Shown: one piece after another, positions 36,201 through 44,952 of the stretch
How positions within the stretch are numbered: position 1 is the stretch's first letter
How the letters are laid out: the number at the start of each line of letters is the position of its first letter
Assembly (NCBI GenBank): GCA_027294455.1
Contig: JAPULZ010000068.1
Location: 87,418 to 151,417, forward strand
DNA: 64,000 nt
Direction: 5' to 3'
From: Gemmatimonadota bacterium
GTDB taxonomy: Bacteria > Gemmatimonadota > Gemmatimonadetes > Gemmatimonadales > GWC2-71-9
Program-made: the position numbers and the translations under genes
The notes under the pieces: generated by a model
What the model was told of the DNA's origin: nothing
What the model saw: only the letters and a program-made list of their open reading frames with translations
Databases searched by the model: none

Positions 36201-37115
36201 ATGGCCCAGGAAAATCTCGCTGGACGCACTATTGCCGACTACCGCCTCCTCAAGCGCGTCGGCGAGGGCGGAACCGCCACCGTTTACCGCGCCGAGCACA
36301 TCGACCGTGGCAATTGCGCGGTCAAAATTCTCAAGCCGCGGCTTCGCACCGACGAGAACGCTCGGAAGCGATTCCTTCGGGAGTCGGAGTACGGCGGCCG
36401 TGTACAACACGACAGCGTCGTCCGGACGTTCGACTACGGCGAGGCCGACGGGCTCATCTACCTGGCGCTGGAGTGGGCCGACGGCGAGCCTTTATCCGAT
36501 TTCGTCGAGCGGACAGGCCGCCTAGCACCACCGCTCGTCGCAACCATCATCACCCAGCTCGCGGGCGCCCTCGGGGCCGCCCACGCTTCCGACATCATTC
36601 ATCGGGACTTGAAGCCCGAGAATATCGTCTACAATCCCGAGACCCAAGCCGTCAAGCTGCTGGATTTCGGGATCGCCCGCGACGCCCAGGCCGACCCGGC
36701 CCAACGCCTGACCCGGACCGGGTTCTTCGTCGGGACGCTCCAGTACGTAGCCCCTGAGGCCCTTTCCGGGGAACTCGTGGGGCCGTCCGCCGATATCTAC
36801 AGCCTGGCAACCATCGCCTACTATCTCCTCACCGGCCTCCATCCTTACGAAGGCAAATCCCCGCGAGAATTGTTCCAACAGCTTCTGACGGCCGACCCCA
36901 AGCCGCTCAACCGGGCGGTCAAGGGAGTCAAGTTCTCCGCCGCCCTGGAGCGGGCCATCATGCGGGGGCTGCAGAGAGACCCGAACGACCGCCCGGCCAC
37001 CGTCGAGGAGTTCGCCGACGGGACCGCCAAGGCCGCCGAGCCTGGGGCCGAAGTCGAAGACAGCGACAAGGGCGGGCTATTTGGAGCCTTCAAGTCGATG
37101 CTGAAAAAAAAGTAG
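36201..37115 (+). CDS. Soluble Ser/Thr protein kinase
   Basis: A 304-residue Hanks-type kinase with no transmembrane segment. Motifs are GEGGTATVYRAEH, Lys42 in AVKILKP, HRDLKPEN with Asp136, DFGIAR with Asp155, and GTLQYVAPEAL. The tail after the kinase fold is short and ends in a Lys-rich amphipathic segment (LFGAFKSMLKKK) that might bind membranes. The start at 36201 is chosen because upstream in-frame sequence overlaps the divergent transglycosylase promoter. No linked phosphatase or FHA protein is visible. Confidence 0.9.
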   Translation: MAQENLAGRTIADYRLLKRVGEGGTATVYRAEHIDRGNCAVKILKPRLRTDENARKRFLRESEYGGRVQHDSVVRTFDYGEADGLIYLALEWADGEPLSDFVERTGRLAPPLVATIITQLAGALGAAHASDIIHRDLKPENIVYNPETQAVKLLDFGIARDAQADPAQRLTRTGFFVGTLQYVAPEALSGELVGPSADIYSLATIAYYLLTGLHPYEGKSPRELFQQLLTADPKPLNRAVKGVKFSAALERAIMRGLQRDPNDRPATVEEFADGTAKAAEPGAEVEDSDKGGLFGAFKSMLKKK

Positions 37116-37132
37116 TAGTTCAAGCTACTACT
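37111..37132 (+). repeat. Triplet-rich hairpin at the end of the kinase gene
   Basis: AGTAGTAG (37111-37118) and CTACTACT (37125-37132) form an 8-bp stem with a 6-base loop; the kinase TAG stop lies in the left arm. It may help to end the transcript or stabilise its 3' end, but there is no T-run. Confidence 0.55.
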
Positions 37133-37140
37133 ATTCGGCC

Positions 37141-37290
37141 ATGGCGAATAGCAAGCCTTCCAGGCGTGACACCTTAGTCTCCCTGCTGCAACAGCACTCC
37201 CACCGTATCGGGGAATTCACCCTCTCTTCTGGCAAGACATCGCATTACTACTTTAGCGGCAGTTAATCTTACGATGTCATGAGCGACCCC
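37141..37290 (+). pseudogene. pyrE: Remnant of pyrE (orotate phosphoribosyltransferase N-terminus)
   Basis: From the ATG at 37141 a 41-codon frame reads RRDTLVSLLQQHSHRIGEF, TLSSGKTSHYYFSGS and stops at 37264-37266. This is the N-terminus of orotate phosphoribosyltransferase, whose members have GEFTLASGxTSHYYxD. One frame over, the next bases read VNLTMS and then stop, continuing the family motif LTTMS. The catalytic and PRPP-binding regions are absent, and the chemoreceptor gene begins at 37279 within the remnant. It appears to be a frameshifted, deleted gene; the functional pyrE should be elsewhere. Confidence 0.75.
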
Positions 37291-38982
37291 GAGCCCCCCC
37301 GCAGACGTCCTTCCGTCCAGACCCGGCTCCGCGCGTGGACCGGCGACTACAGCGCCGACGGGCTGAACGAACAACTCCAAAAGGACGCCCAAACCATCTC
37401 GGTGAGCGTGACTCGCCGGTGGGCCATCATCGCCGCAGGTCTGGCCTTGGTGCTCGGGCTCAAGTGGGTGGGCCACACCGACGTCTCCGGCGCAGTCGTG
37501 GGCACCGTCACCCTCGGTGCCGTCGTCCTCAATCTCACAGTGCTCGCCATCGTGCGGTCGGAGTTGTATCGCTGGTGGTTCGTTTATTGCGTGGCTGGCC
37601 TGGACATTCTGGTGGTCAGCACGGTGGTCATGCTGCTGGGGCCAGGCGGTCTCCTGGCGGTGTTCTTCATTGCCATCCTTCCCTACGCGTTCAGCGAGAG
37701 TCGTACAGTGGGCTCGGTGTTGGCCCTGTTCGCGTCCTTCGCCTACATCGGGGCCGCCGTCCTGCATGGCGTTACCTTCGCCGACCCTGCCTACGACTTG
37801 TCGACGTTGCCCAACACTATCTACATAGACGCCATCGTCTTCTTCATCGTGGCGACGACCCTCTTGAGCATTCCCTCAACGCTCGTCGCCAGAATCCGCA
37901 AGAGCCGGACGATCATGCGGTTGGCCGAAGGTGGTGCACTCGGCGTCCGGGCGGCGGCGGCTAAATCCGACGAGCTCGGTTTTCTCGAGCGGTCCTTCAA
38001 CCGCATGCTGGATGAGATCTCCAGCACGATCTCGCTGGTACAGCGCGAAACCGACGAGGTCGTCATTCTGGCAGAAGTGCTCTCGCAAGGGGCGACAGGC
38101 GTGTTGCAGTCGAGCAAGACGGTCGCCGGCACGTCGGCGGACCTGGCGAAGGAAATGGCGGTGCAGCGGGAACTGGCCGACGACAGTCGCAGCGACAGCA
38201 CCGAGGCGGCCGAAGAAGCCAGTGGGCTGCAGGAGCGAGCCGAGCGGGTCGCCCTCGACGCGCGCCACTTGGAGGATGCCGCCGAGCGCGGGCGCGCCAG
38301 CGTCGAGCGGGCGGGCGACGCCTTGCTCGCCATCGGCGAGGAGGTGCGCACCACGGCGGAGTCGGTCGCTGAGCTCAGTGCCATGTCCCAACGCATCGGT
38401 TCGTTCGCGGAGACGATCTCCCGCATCGCGCGCCAGACGCACGTACTGGCCCTCAACGCCGCCATCGAGGCGGCACACTCCGCCGGCTCGGGTGAAGGCT
38501 TTGCCGCCGTCGCGCATGAGGTGCGCGCCCTCGCCGGCGAGGCCGCCAATTCCGCCCGCGACGTGGCCGACCTGATACGCGACCTCCAGATGCGGGTGGA
38601 CGCGGTATCCCGGGCCATGGCCTCAGGCCAGGAGCGGGTCAAGGACGTGCGTGACGTAGCGCGGGACGCACAGGTGGCCCTCGCACACCTGCACCGCGGT
38701 GTTTCCCAGATCACCGAGACGGTAGAGGACACCGCCGCCGTTTCCCGGTCGCAGGCCAACCGCATGGCCGGGCTCGCCCAGAAAATGACCGAGGTCGCGG
38801 CCATCAGCGCACGATCAGCCCGCGAGGCCGACGGTGCTGCCATGGCGATGGCTGCGCAGCAGAGCACCATCGGCGATCTCAACGCCGTGAGTGGGCAGCT
38901 CGCGGATCTTGCCGAGCGGGTGCGCGCCAGCATCGCCCGGTTCGCCGTGGTCCATCCGGACGACTCCGGCACCGACTACTAA
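37279..38982 (+). CDS. Methyl-accepting chemotaxis protein with polytopic N-terminus
   Basis: A 567-residue chemoreceptor. The N-terminal ~200 residues form about six hydrophobic helices without a periplasmic ligand domain, then come a linker of HAMP-like character and a long coiled-coil signalling region. The hairpin tip RQTHVLALNAAIEAAHSAG and the following FAAVAHEVRALAGEA match the CheA/CheW contact zone. No che genes are present in the window, so it is an orphan receptor here. The start overlaps the tail of the pyrE remnant. Confidence 0.85.
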   Translation: MSDPEPPRRRPSVQTRLRAWTGDYSADGLNEQLQKDAQTISVSVTRRWAIIAAGLALVLGLKWVGHTDVSGAVVGTVTLGAVVLNLTVLAIVRSELYRWWFVYCVAGLDILVVSTVVMLLGPGGLLAVFFIAILPYAFSESRTVGSVLALFASFAYIGAAVLHGVTFADPAYDLSTLPNTIYIDAIVFFIVATTLLSIPSTLVARIRKSRTIMRLAEGGALGVRAAAAKSDELGFLERSFNRMLDEISSTISLVQRETDEVVILAEVLSQGATGVLQSSKTVAGTSADLAKEMAVQRELADDSRSDSTEAAEEASGLQERAERVALDARHLEDAAERGRASVERAGDALLAIGEEVRTTAESVAELSAMSQRIGSFAETISRIARQTHVLALNAAIEAAHSAGSGEGFAAVAHEVRALAGEAANSARDVADLIRDLQMRVDAVSRAMASGQERVKDVRDVARDAQVALAHLHRGVSQITETVEDTAAVSRSQANRMAGLAQKMTEVAAISARSAREADGAAMAMAAQQSTIGDLNAVSGQLADLAERVRASIARFAVVHPDDSGTDY

Positions 38983-39061
38983 GGACTTGCCGCCGCGGCG
39001 AGAATGATCCTGCCCTCCCACGATTCATTCGTCCCCATGCTTGTCCAGGCCCCACCCACTG

Positions 39062-39904
39062 TCAAAAAGGATGGAAGGTTCGGAACGTCGCGCGAAAGGG
39101 CAGGATCAGCCGCTCAGTAAAATCCCGTAGCGCCGATCGGAACGTCACGCGTTCGCGAAATTCCGTACCGGTCATGCCCGTCGCCGTGCGAATATGTCGG
39201 GAGAAGCTCTGCGGCGACGAGAAGTCGAGTCGGTACGCCACGTCACCCAGCGAAAGTCCCTCGACTCTCATCAGCGAGGCGGCATACGTCAAACGGACCG
39301 CCGCGAGATAGCGTTTCGGCGACGGAAGTCCGGCGCGAAAGAATCGGGAGATCAGCGTGCTGGCGGGCACGTCGAATTGCGCGATCAATGTCCGGGCCGC
39401 CGGCATCCGGGGCGCCCGGCCGACCAATGTTTCAAAGAAGTGCCTGGTGCCCGACGTTGGGGCTTGCAACGCGTCAAATGTCGCGGCGAGAATCTGATTC
39501 GACAAGTTGGTCGCCTCGCGAACCACCATCGTGCGAAGTCTCTTCCAACCGTCCCGCTTGCTGAGGTCGACCATGGTGTGTACGCCCGAATTGCCCAGCT
39601 GCAGCAAGCGCTCGCTGTAATCGCCTCTGTGGTGCGACAGCACGGCCACCAACGGCACGCCCGGAAACTCCTGAGCGAGGCGGGCGACGTTGGCGACATC
39701 GGCTCGGGAAACACATCTCGGTGATACGAGCACGGCCTTGACGTCCCGCTCGCGCACCGTCCGAATGGCTTCGTGGACATTCCGGGCATGGATCGCGGCG
39801 ACGTACCCTCCCGTCGCCGCGTCGATCGTGGACCGTTCGACCTCGTCCAGGATCGTCGCGATGGCTCCGAAGGTCTTGGTCCGGCGGGGAGGCGAACGAC
39901 GCAT
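39062..39904 (-). CDS. AraC-family transcriptional regulator
   Basis: A 280-residue regulator with a C-terminal AraC double helix-turn-helix (LTYAASLMRVEGLSLGDVAY, RLDFSSPQSFSRHIRTATGM). The N-terminal region (TKTFGAIATILDEV to HTMVDLSKRDGWKRL) looks like a receiver-related or Rossmann-like fold rather than a cupin sugar-binding domain; it keeps no clear phosphoacceptor cluster. The target is unknown. It converges with the chemoreceptor gene and lies upstream of, and divergent from, rnpB. Confidence 0.78.
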   Translation of the reverse strand: MRRSPPRRTKTFGAIATILDEVERSTIDAATGGYVAAIHARNVHEAIRTVRERDVKAVLVSPRCVSRADVANVARLAQEFPGVPLVAVLSHHRGDYSERLLQLGNSGVHTMVDLSKRDGWKRLRTMVVREATNLSNQILAATFDALQAPTSGTRHFFETLVGRAPRMPAARTLIAQFDVPASTLISRFFRAGLPSPKRYLAAVRLTYAASLMRVEGLSLGDVAYRLDFSSPQSFSRHIRTATGMTGTEFRERVTFRSALRDFTERLILPFRATFRTFHPF

Positions 39905-40036
39905 GACGCATCATCGAGCAGCTCAATGAACGCCCGGGCAACCCCGAGCGAGCCTTCTTCAACCGCGGCTCAACCGTGGGGTCCGATCCGCTCTAGAGCG
40001 AGAAGTCCGAAGCGGCTATCTTTGCATCGGACGAGA

Positions 40037-40396
40037 GTTTGGTGGAGCGTGATGGTCGCGGCCCATCGCAGGATGGGTCGAGGAAAGTCCGAGCTCCGCA
40101 GGGCAGATTGCCAGGTAACGCCTGGGCGTCGAAAGGCGACGGACAGGGCCACAGAAAACAAACCGCCCGAAAGGGTAAGGGTGAAATGGTGGGGTAAGAG
40201 CCCACCGCGCGGCTGGCAACAGACGTGGCAGGGTAACCCCCAATTGGAGCAAGGCCAAATAGGCGGTGACGGTTCGGCCCGGACCACTTGAACCGCGGGT
40301 AGGCCGCTCGAGGCGGCAGGCGACTGTCGTCCCAGATAGATGACCATCCGCCCGCTCACGCGTGCGAACAGAACTCGGCTTACGGCTCCGCCAGCT
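40037..40396 (+). ncRNA. rnpB: RNase P RNA (class A)
   Basis: Catalytic RNA that matures tRNA 5' ends. Universal core blocks are visible in order: GAGGAAAGTCCGAGCTCC, ACAGAAAACAAACCGCC, AGGGTGAAATGGTGGGGTAAG, GAACCGCGGGTAGGCCGC, AGATAGATGACC and ACAGAACTCGGCTTAC. The P1 helix pairs GGTGGAGC (40041-40048) with GCTCCGCC (40385-40392), which sets the ends. The protein partner rnpA lies 5 kb away. Several small open frames over this stretch are spurious. Confidence 0.95.
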
Positions 40397-40470
40397 CTCG
40401 TCCCACTCCACATCGCAGGTTTGTTGACGGTGTGCAGACGCACCAAGCACCGAGGATGCAAAGCCAAGAC

Positions 40471-41307
40471 ATGAGAGTTCGTGTTATTGCTTTTACAACC
40501 CTGGTGAGTGCGTTGGCGGCGTGTGGGGGGTCCAGCGCGAATGCACCCCCGGCGGGTGCCGTGGCACCCGCCCCGAACCATTTCCGGTTCGGTCCATCGG
40601 TTACGTCGTACGAAGGCGTGTCCCATCGCGTCGTCGAGCGCAGCGTCGACGGCCGGATGCAGCGGGACGGTTTCGTGTTGCTCTACCACCTCACCGCCGA
40701 GATCCGCGACGCGGATTCGACCCTCATGGCCTCGTTCATCATCGACACGGTCCTCGACGCCACCGCGCAGAACATCCTACCCAAGGAGATCGGCAGCGCT
40801 ACCGGGATAAGGTTCAACGCGTCCCTCTCTTCGACAGGCGTGTTGGGTCCGTTGGCAGGCGGTGACGCCACGTCGATCCTCTCGGGTCAGCTTGCAAGAC
40901 AGATCGAGGGTTTCCTTCCCCGGCTGTCGCAGGACGGTCTGCGGCCCAACTCGACGTGGATGGACACGACGGAAACGACCCGCGATGACGCCGGCGCCGA
41001 GATCGCGGTTCGTGCCGTGACACAGTATCGGTCGGAAGACTGGCGGCCGGACGAGGCCGGCAGGCAGGTGTTGACGGTGTACTGGGACCGCACGTATGAA
41101 CTCCACGGATCCGGGGATCAGTTCGGTCAGCCGTTCACCATCGAGGGTACCGGCACGGTGAGGGGCGTCTCACTGCTGTCCGGCGACGGAGTCTTATTGG
41201 GGTCCATGCGAGAGGACGAGTTCACCGGACAGATGCTGTTGGTCGAGTTCGACGAGATCCGTCAGATCAGGCAGACCCAGGCCGACACGATTCGGGTGCG
41301 CCAGTGA
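40471..41307 (+). CDS. Hypothetical lipoprotein
   Basis: A 278-residue lipoprotein with signal MRVRVIAFTTLVSALAAC, where AAC is the lipobox. The mature part is beta-rich with no recognised domain; it has segments such as RFGPSVTSYEGVSHRVVERS and LTVYWDRTYELHG. It overlaps the next gene by 4 bases (GTGA), so the two envelope proteins are produced together. I do not recognise the family. The start ATG at 40471 is supported by the signal peptide; a more upstream ATG adds unrelated residues. Confidence 0.7.
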   Translation: MRVRVIAFTTLVSALAACGGSSANAPPAGAVAPAPNHFRFGPSVTSYEGVSHRVVERSVDGRMQRDGFVLLYHLTAEIRDADSTLMASFIIDTVLDATAQNILPKEIGSATGIRFNASLSSTGVLGPLAGGDATSILSGQLARQIEGFLPRLSQDGLRPNSTWMDTTETTRDDAGAEIAVRAVTQYRSEDWRPDEAGRQVLTVYWDRTYELHGSGDQFGQPFTIEGTGTVRGVSLLSGDGVLLGSMREDEFTGQMLLVEFDEIRQIRQTQADTIRVRQ

Positions 41308-42143
41308 AGCGCCGCCTCGTGCTGGCGGCCACGGTGCTGCTAGCGGCAGGCGTGGCGGGCGGCGCCACCGCCCAGGTGGCGGTGCGCTCCAGCGACTATT
41401 TGTTCGTCACGAATGCCAACGACGTCCGCGCCTTGTGGGTCAATCCAGCCGGCCTGGGGATGCTCCCGGAAGCTTCCATCATAGGGGAATTGACCCTGGA
41501 GCGAGTAATGGGCAACGAATTCCGGGTCGAGCAATACGTGATCGGGTTCAATACCAGGGGTATCTCCGTGGGGTACCACCGAACCCGATTCGACGATGAG
41601 CCGGCCGTGGGCCACCTCCGCGTCGGCCTGGCGCTACCCATGAGGCACGGTGCCCTCGGCGTCACCGTCAGCCGGTACCAGCAGGATACGACGAGCAGTC
41701 GAGGATTCGACGCCGGGTTGCTCTTCATGCCTAACCCGGCCATCCAGTTCGGGCTGACCGCACGCAACATCGGCCGACCCGAGGTGCGCGGCGAGAACAT
41801 GCTCATCACCGCCATCGGAGGTGCGCAGTACATGACAAGCCGGTTTCAACTTTCCGCGGAGGCGCATGCCACTGAGCGACGGGGCGTCAATGAATCAGGT
41901 TTCGATTTCACGTACCGCGCCGGCGCCCAGGCCTACTTGCCCGTGGCGTTTCCCCTCGTGCTCATCGGGGCCCTGAATCTCGGACCGAACTTCCGCATCG
42001 ACCAGCTCCACCTGGGCTTCTCAATCGGGGGCACGCGCCAGGTCACCCTCATGGCCTCGGGGGTCCCGAGAGACGACACGCCCGTCTTCGAACGGTTCAG
42101 CGCCGGCCTTGTGGCGAGAAACCTGTTGCTGGGACAGCGGTGA
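41304..42143 (+). CDS. PorV/PorQ-like outer-membrane beta-barrel protein
   Basis: A 279-residue protein with signal ending GGATAQ. The mature N-terminus has FVTNANDVRALWVNPAGLGM, the NPAG motif typical of PorV/PorQ and FadL-like barrels, and the body is alternating amphipathic beta strands with polar turns. It begins at a GTG overlapping the upstream lipoprotein stop by 4 bases. The partner is likely to be that lipoprotein. It converges with dnaN. Confidence 0.72.
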   Translation: MKRRLVLAATVLLAAGVAGGATAQVAVRSSDYLFVTNANDVRALWVNPAGLGMLPEASIIGELTLERVMGNEFRVEQYVIGFNTRGISVGYHRTRFDDEPAVGHLRVGLALPMRHGALGVTVSRYQQDTTSSRGFDAGLLFMPNPAIQFGLTARNIGRPEVRGENMLITAIGGAQYMTSRFQLSAEAHATERRGVNESGFDFTYRAGAQAYLPVAFPLVLIGALNLGPNFRIDQLHLGFSIGGTRQVTLMASGVPRDDTPVFERFSAGLVARNLLLGQR

Positions 42144-42161
42144 CCGGGCTGCTGGGCGAGG

Positions 42162-43271
42162 CTAGTCCACCAACCTGAGCGGCATCACCAAGCAGAGGTA
42201 TGAAGCGGGATCGTCCCAGCCCACGGGCTCCAGCGTGGCCGCACGTTCCGGCGCCTTCAGCGTGAAGCGGACCTCATCGGTGGGCAGGTATTTCAGCAAC
42301 TCGAGCAGGTAGGTGGCGTTGAAGCCGATCTCCAGCGGCTCGCCGTCGTACGTCACCGAAATCTCATCGTGGGCCTCACCCAGATCAGGCGTGTTGACCG
42401 AGAACTTGAGCGTCCCGCCGCTGAACGAGAGGCGCACACGATGGGTCTGATCGCTGGCGACCACGCCCACCCGCCGTATTGCCGCGGTGAGGGACTGCCG
42501 GTTGATGGTGGCGATTTTGTCGTTGTCAGTGGGAATCACCTGGTCGTAGTTCGGATAGGGACCCTCGATGAGCCGCGTGTAGACAAGAGTTTTCCGCGAC
42601 CGAAAGCCCAGGTGATTATCGCTCCGGGCGACATCCACTTCATCGGCCGGCCCGAATAGCCGACGAATCTGCTCCAGCGCCTTCGGCGGCACGATCAAGT
42701 CCGTTGCCGTCGAACCACCCGAAACGGGAATTTCCATTTTCGCCAATCGGTGCCCGTTCGTAGCCACCATCCGCATCATGTCCTTCCGCATCTCCCAAAG
42801 CACGCCGTTGAGGATGGGCCGGCTTTCCTCGGTCGAGGCGGCAAAGGCGACATGGTTGATCAAGTTCTGGATGTCGCCACAAGTCATTTTCCAGGCATCG
42901 TCGAACGATACCGCGGGGAAGCTCGGGAACTCATCCCGAGAAATGCCCAGCAATTTGAACCGGGAGGGACCACACTCCAGGGTTATCCGCTGTTCTCCCG
43001 CACTCGAAACCTTGATCGCCGCAGTCGGCAATTCGCGGACGATCTCCACCAGCTTCTTCGCCGGGAGGGTGACCGCTCCGTGCTCCTCCACATCCGCCGG
43101 CACGACGATGCTCACAGCGATGTCTAGGTCGGTGCCTGCCAGGTGAATGCCTTCGTCAGTGGCTTCTACCAGGATGTTCGAAAGTACGGGCAGTGTCGTT
43201 CGGGTCGGCACGCTGGAAGCCACCGCCAGAAGGCCTTGCTGAAACTGATCTCGCGTTATGGTGAACTTCAT
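42162..43271 (-). CDS. dnaN: DNA polymerase III beta sliding clamp
   Basis: Ring-shaped processivity factor of replication. The N-terminus MKFTITRDQFQQGLLAVASSV and the end CLVMPLRLVD are clamp signatures, and ASTEESRPILNGVLWE and VATNGHRLAKME mark the second domain. The 369-residue length is normal. It follows dnaA on the same strand, separated by the 222-base candidate origin, and so is probably transcribed through or from it. Confidence 0.97.
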   Translation of the reverse strand: MKFTITRDQFQQGLLAVASSVPTRTTLPVLSNILVEATDEGIHLAGTDLDIAVSIVVPADVEEHGAVTLPAKKLVEIVRELPTAAIKVSSAGEQRITLECGPSRFKLLGISRDEFPSFPAVSFDDAWKMTCGDIQNLINHVAFAASTEESRPILNGVLWEMRKDMMRMVATNGHRLAKMEIPVSGGSTATDLIVPPKALEQIRRLFGPADEVDVARSDNHLGFRSRKTLVYTRLIEGPYPNYDQVIPTDNDKIATINRQSLTAAIRRVGVVASDQTHRVRLSFSGGTLKFSVNTPDLGEAHDEISVTYDGEPLEIGFNATYLLELLKYLPTDEVRFTLKAPERAATLEPVGWDDPASYLCLVMPLRLVD

Positions 43272-43493
43272 GCCGCTCCCTGGATCGTGGATATTAAGAA
43301 CTACTACTGTATGGTATAACTTAATAGTAGTAGTAGTAGGGTCCCTGGAAACCTTGAGAAGTTGTGTAACTTCGTGCCGCGTAGGAAGATTGGCTTCCGG
43401 ACATCATGTTGGCTCTCTGTCGGCTCTGTGGATTGTCTGGGGACAACTCGGCAGCCAGGTCGGCATCCCACGACTACCCCACAGAATTGTGCA
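43272..43493. other. Candidate chromosomal replication origin (oriC) between dnaA and dnaN
   Basis: The dnaA-dnaN spacer is the usual oriC site. DnaA-box-like sequences appear at 43286-43294 (CGTGGATAT), 43427-43435 (TGTGGATTG) and, within the dnaA end, 43500-43508 (TGCGGATAA); these are imperfect. A run of TAA plus five TAG triplets lies at 43322-43339, next to the GC-rich GGGTCCC and the AT-rich TATGGTATAACTTAA, as in a basal unwinding system with DnaA-trio. Other elements are a palindrome GAAGTTGTGTAACTTC at 43358-43373 and interleaved inverted repeats. Only inspection supports this. Confidence 0.7.
43322..43339 (-). other. DnaA-trio-like TAG-triplet run
   Basis: Plus strand reads TAA followed by five TAG triplets; the minus strand therefore reads CTA repeats following the GC-rich GGGACCC and preceding AT-rich DNA, the same order as box, GC-rich spacer, trio and unwinding region in Bacillus subtilis. 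The preceding TTTCCAGG is only a weak DnaA box. Confidence 0.55.
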
Positions 43494-44876
43494 CTAGGGT
43501 GCGGATAACTCACGCCGCGCTAGCTCGATGCGCTCCCGGAACTGGCGATCGCGTCGCATCTCGTTCTCGACCTTCCCGACACTGTGAATCACGGTGGAGT
43601 GATCGCGGCCGCCGAAGGCCTGGCCGATTTCCACGAGCTGAAGGCCGAGGAGATCTCTGGCCAGGAACATGGCAACCTGCCGGGGAACGGTCAGCGTCTT
43701 CGTCCGGGACTTCGAACGCAACCCTTCCGGCGAGACACCCCATCGCCGGGCAACCACTTCCTGCACCCGATCCACCGTCGGCGTGGCAGCGGGCATCTCG
43801 GACGCGGCTATGTCTGCCTGGCGGATCTTATCCGAGAGGGCATCCCGCGCCAAATCGATGGTTACTTCGCGGTGCTTCAACGACGCGAAGAGCAGCAACT
43901 TGATGATGCACCCTTCCAGCTCCCGGACGGAACTCCGCACGTGCTCGGCGATGAACCGGAGCACGTCGTCGGGGATCGTCAGTTCGAGGTGTTCCTGTTC
44001 GGCCTTCTTTCGAAGGATGGCGATGCGGTGCTCCAAGTCGGGCTGGCTGATGTCGGCGACCATGCCCCACTCGAAGCGGCTCACCAGGCGCGCCTCGAGA
44101 CCCGGAATCTCGTTCGGGGCTCGGTCCGACGTCACCACGATCTGCTTGCCGGCCTCGTGGAGGGCGTTGAAGGTATGGAAGAACTCCTCCTGGGTCATTT
44201 CCTTGCCTTCGAGGAAATGGACGTCGTCGACCAGGAAGATGTCGGAGTCATTACGGTATCGACGGCGGAACTCCGGCATCGACCGGCTGTGAATGCTCTC
44301 GATGACCTCGTTGATGAACTGCTCGGCGCCGAGGTAGACCACGCGGCTGGATGGATTCCGCTCGATCAGGGCGTGGGCGATGGCCTGCATGAGATGCGTC
44401 TTGCCGAGCCCGGTCGCCCCATAGATGAAAAGGGGGTTGTAGGTCTTCCCCGGGGCCTCCGACGCGGCGTGAGCAGCTGCGGCTGCCAGCTCGTTGGATT
44501 TGCCGATGACGAATGTCGAGAAGGTGTATCGGTGGTTGAGCGGGGTAGCCATCTGGACCGCGGACGCGGTCCCACTGCTCGGGGGCGGGGCCACGAAGAA
44601 GTCCATCTGGGGTCGCTGGGTGCGCTCCGCCTGCACTTGGAACACCACCTCCAGGGGGTGGCCGAACGCCTGGGACGCCAGCCGTGAGAGGAGGTGGGAG
44701 TGCTTGGATTCGTTCCACTCGACGGCGAACTGGTCTGGCGCGCTGACGATCAACCGTCCCTCGTTAAGGGCGACCGCCTCCACCGGCTCCAGCCAGGTCC
44801 GCATCGTATTGTCGGGAAGCTCGTGACGTGCCTCCTCGAGCAGCCGCGACCAGGTTTCTTGGGCTGTCAGCTCCAT
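43494..44876 (-). CDS. dnaA: Chromosomal replication initiator DnaA
   Basis: AAA+ initiator protein of 460 residues. Walker A GATGLGKT is at 153-160, Walker B IFLVDDVHF near 218, and the domain IV DNA-binding signature GGRDHSTVIHSVGKVE near 430. Domain I (TWSRLLEEARHELPDNTMRTWL) is present. The flanking order dnaN-oriC-dnaA-rpmH is the classical origin region. The short divergent gap to rpmH holds a perfect DnaA box, implying autoregulation. Confidence 0.97.
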   Translation of the reverse strand: MELTAQETWSRLLEEARHELPDNTMRTWLEPVEAVALNEGRLIVSAPDQFAVEWNESKHSHLLSRLASQAFGHPLEVVFQVQAERTQRPQMDFFVAPPPSSGTASAVQMATPLNHRYTFSTFVIGKSNELAAAAAHAASEAPGKTYNPLFIYGATGLGKTHLMQAIAHALIERNPSSRVVYLGAEQFINEVIESIHSRSMPEFRRRYRNDSDIFLVDDVHFLEGKEMTQEEFFHTFNALHEAGKQIVVTSDRAPNEIPGLEARLVSRFEWGMVADISQPDLEHRIAILRKKAEQEHLELTIPDDVLRFIAEHVRSSVRELEGCIIKLLLFASLKHREVTIDLARDALSDKIRQADIAASEMPAATPTVDRVQEVVARRWGVSPEGLRSKSRTKTLTVPRQVAMFLARDLLGLQLVEIGQAFGGRDHSTVIHSVGKVENEMRRDRQFRERIELARRELSAP

Positions 44877-44936
44877 TTATCAACGAGCAAAAGTGACTGG
44901 AGTGAAACGAGAGAGCGCAAGATCTTATTTCTGTGG

Positions 44937-44945
44937 TGTGGAAAA
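44937..44945 (+). promoter_or_regulatory. Perfect DnaA box in the dnaA-rpmH gap
   Basis: TGTGGAAAA, complement TTTTCCACA, matches the TTWTNCACA consensus at every position. It is about 60 bases upstream of the dnaA start, in the divergent dnaA/rpmH spacer, so DnaA can probably repress its own promoter or use it as an additional origin site. Confidence 0.7.
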
Positions 44946-44952
44946 GTCAACC

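Noticed and set aside
39970..40689. Open frames across the rnpB region
   Set aside because: The stretch is RNase P RNA with conserved core and P1 pairing; the frames are incidental.
43300..43341. Triplet repeats considered as a microsatellite or CRISPR-like repeat
   Set aside because: Too short and without spacers; position in the dnaA-dnaN gap fits a DnaA-trio better.
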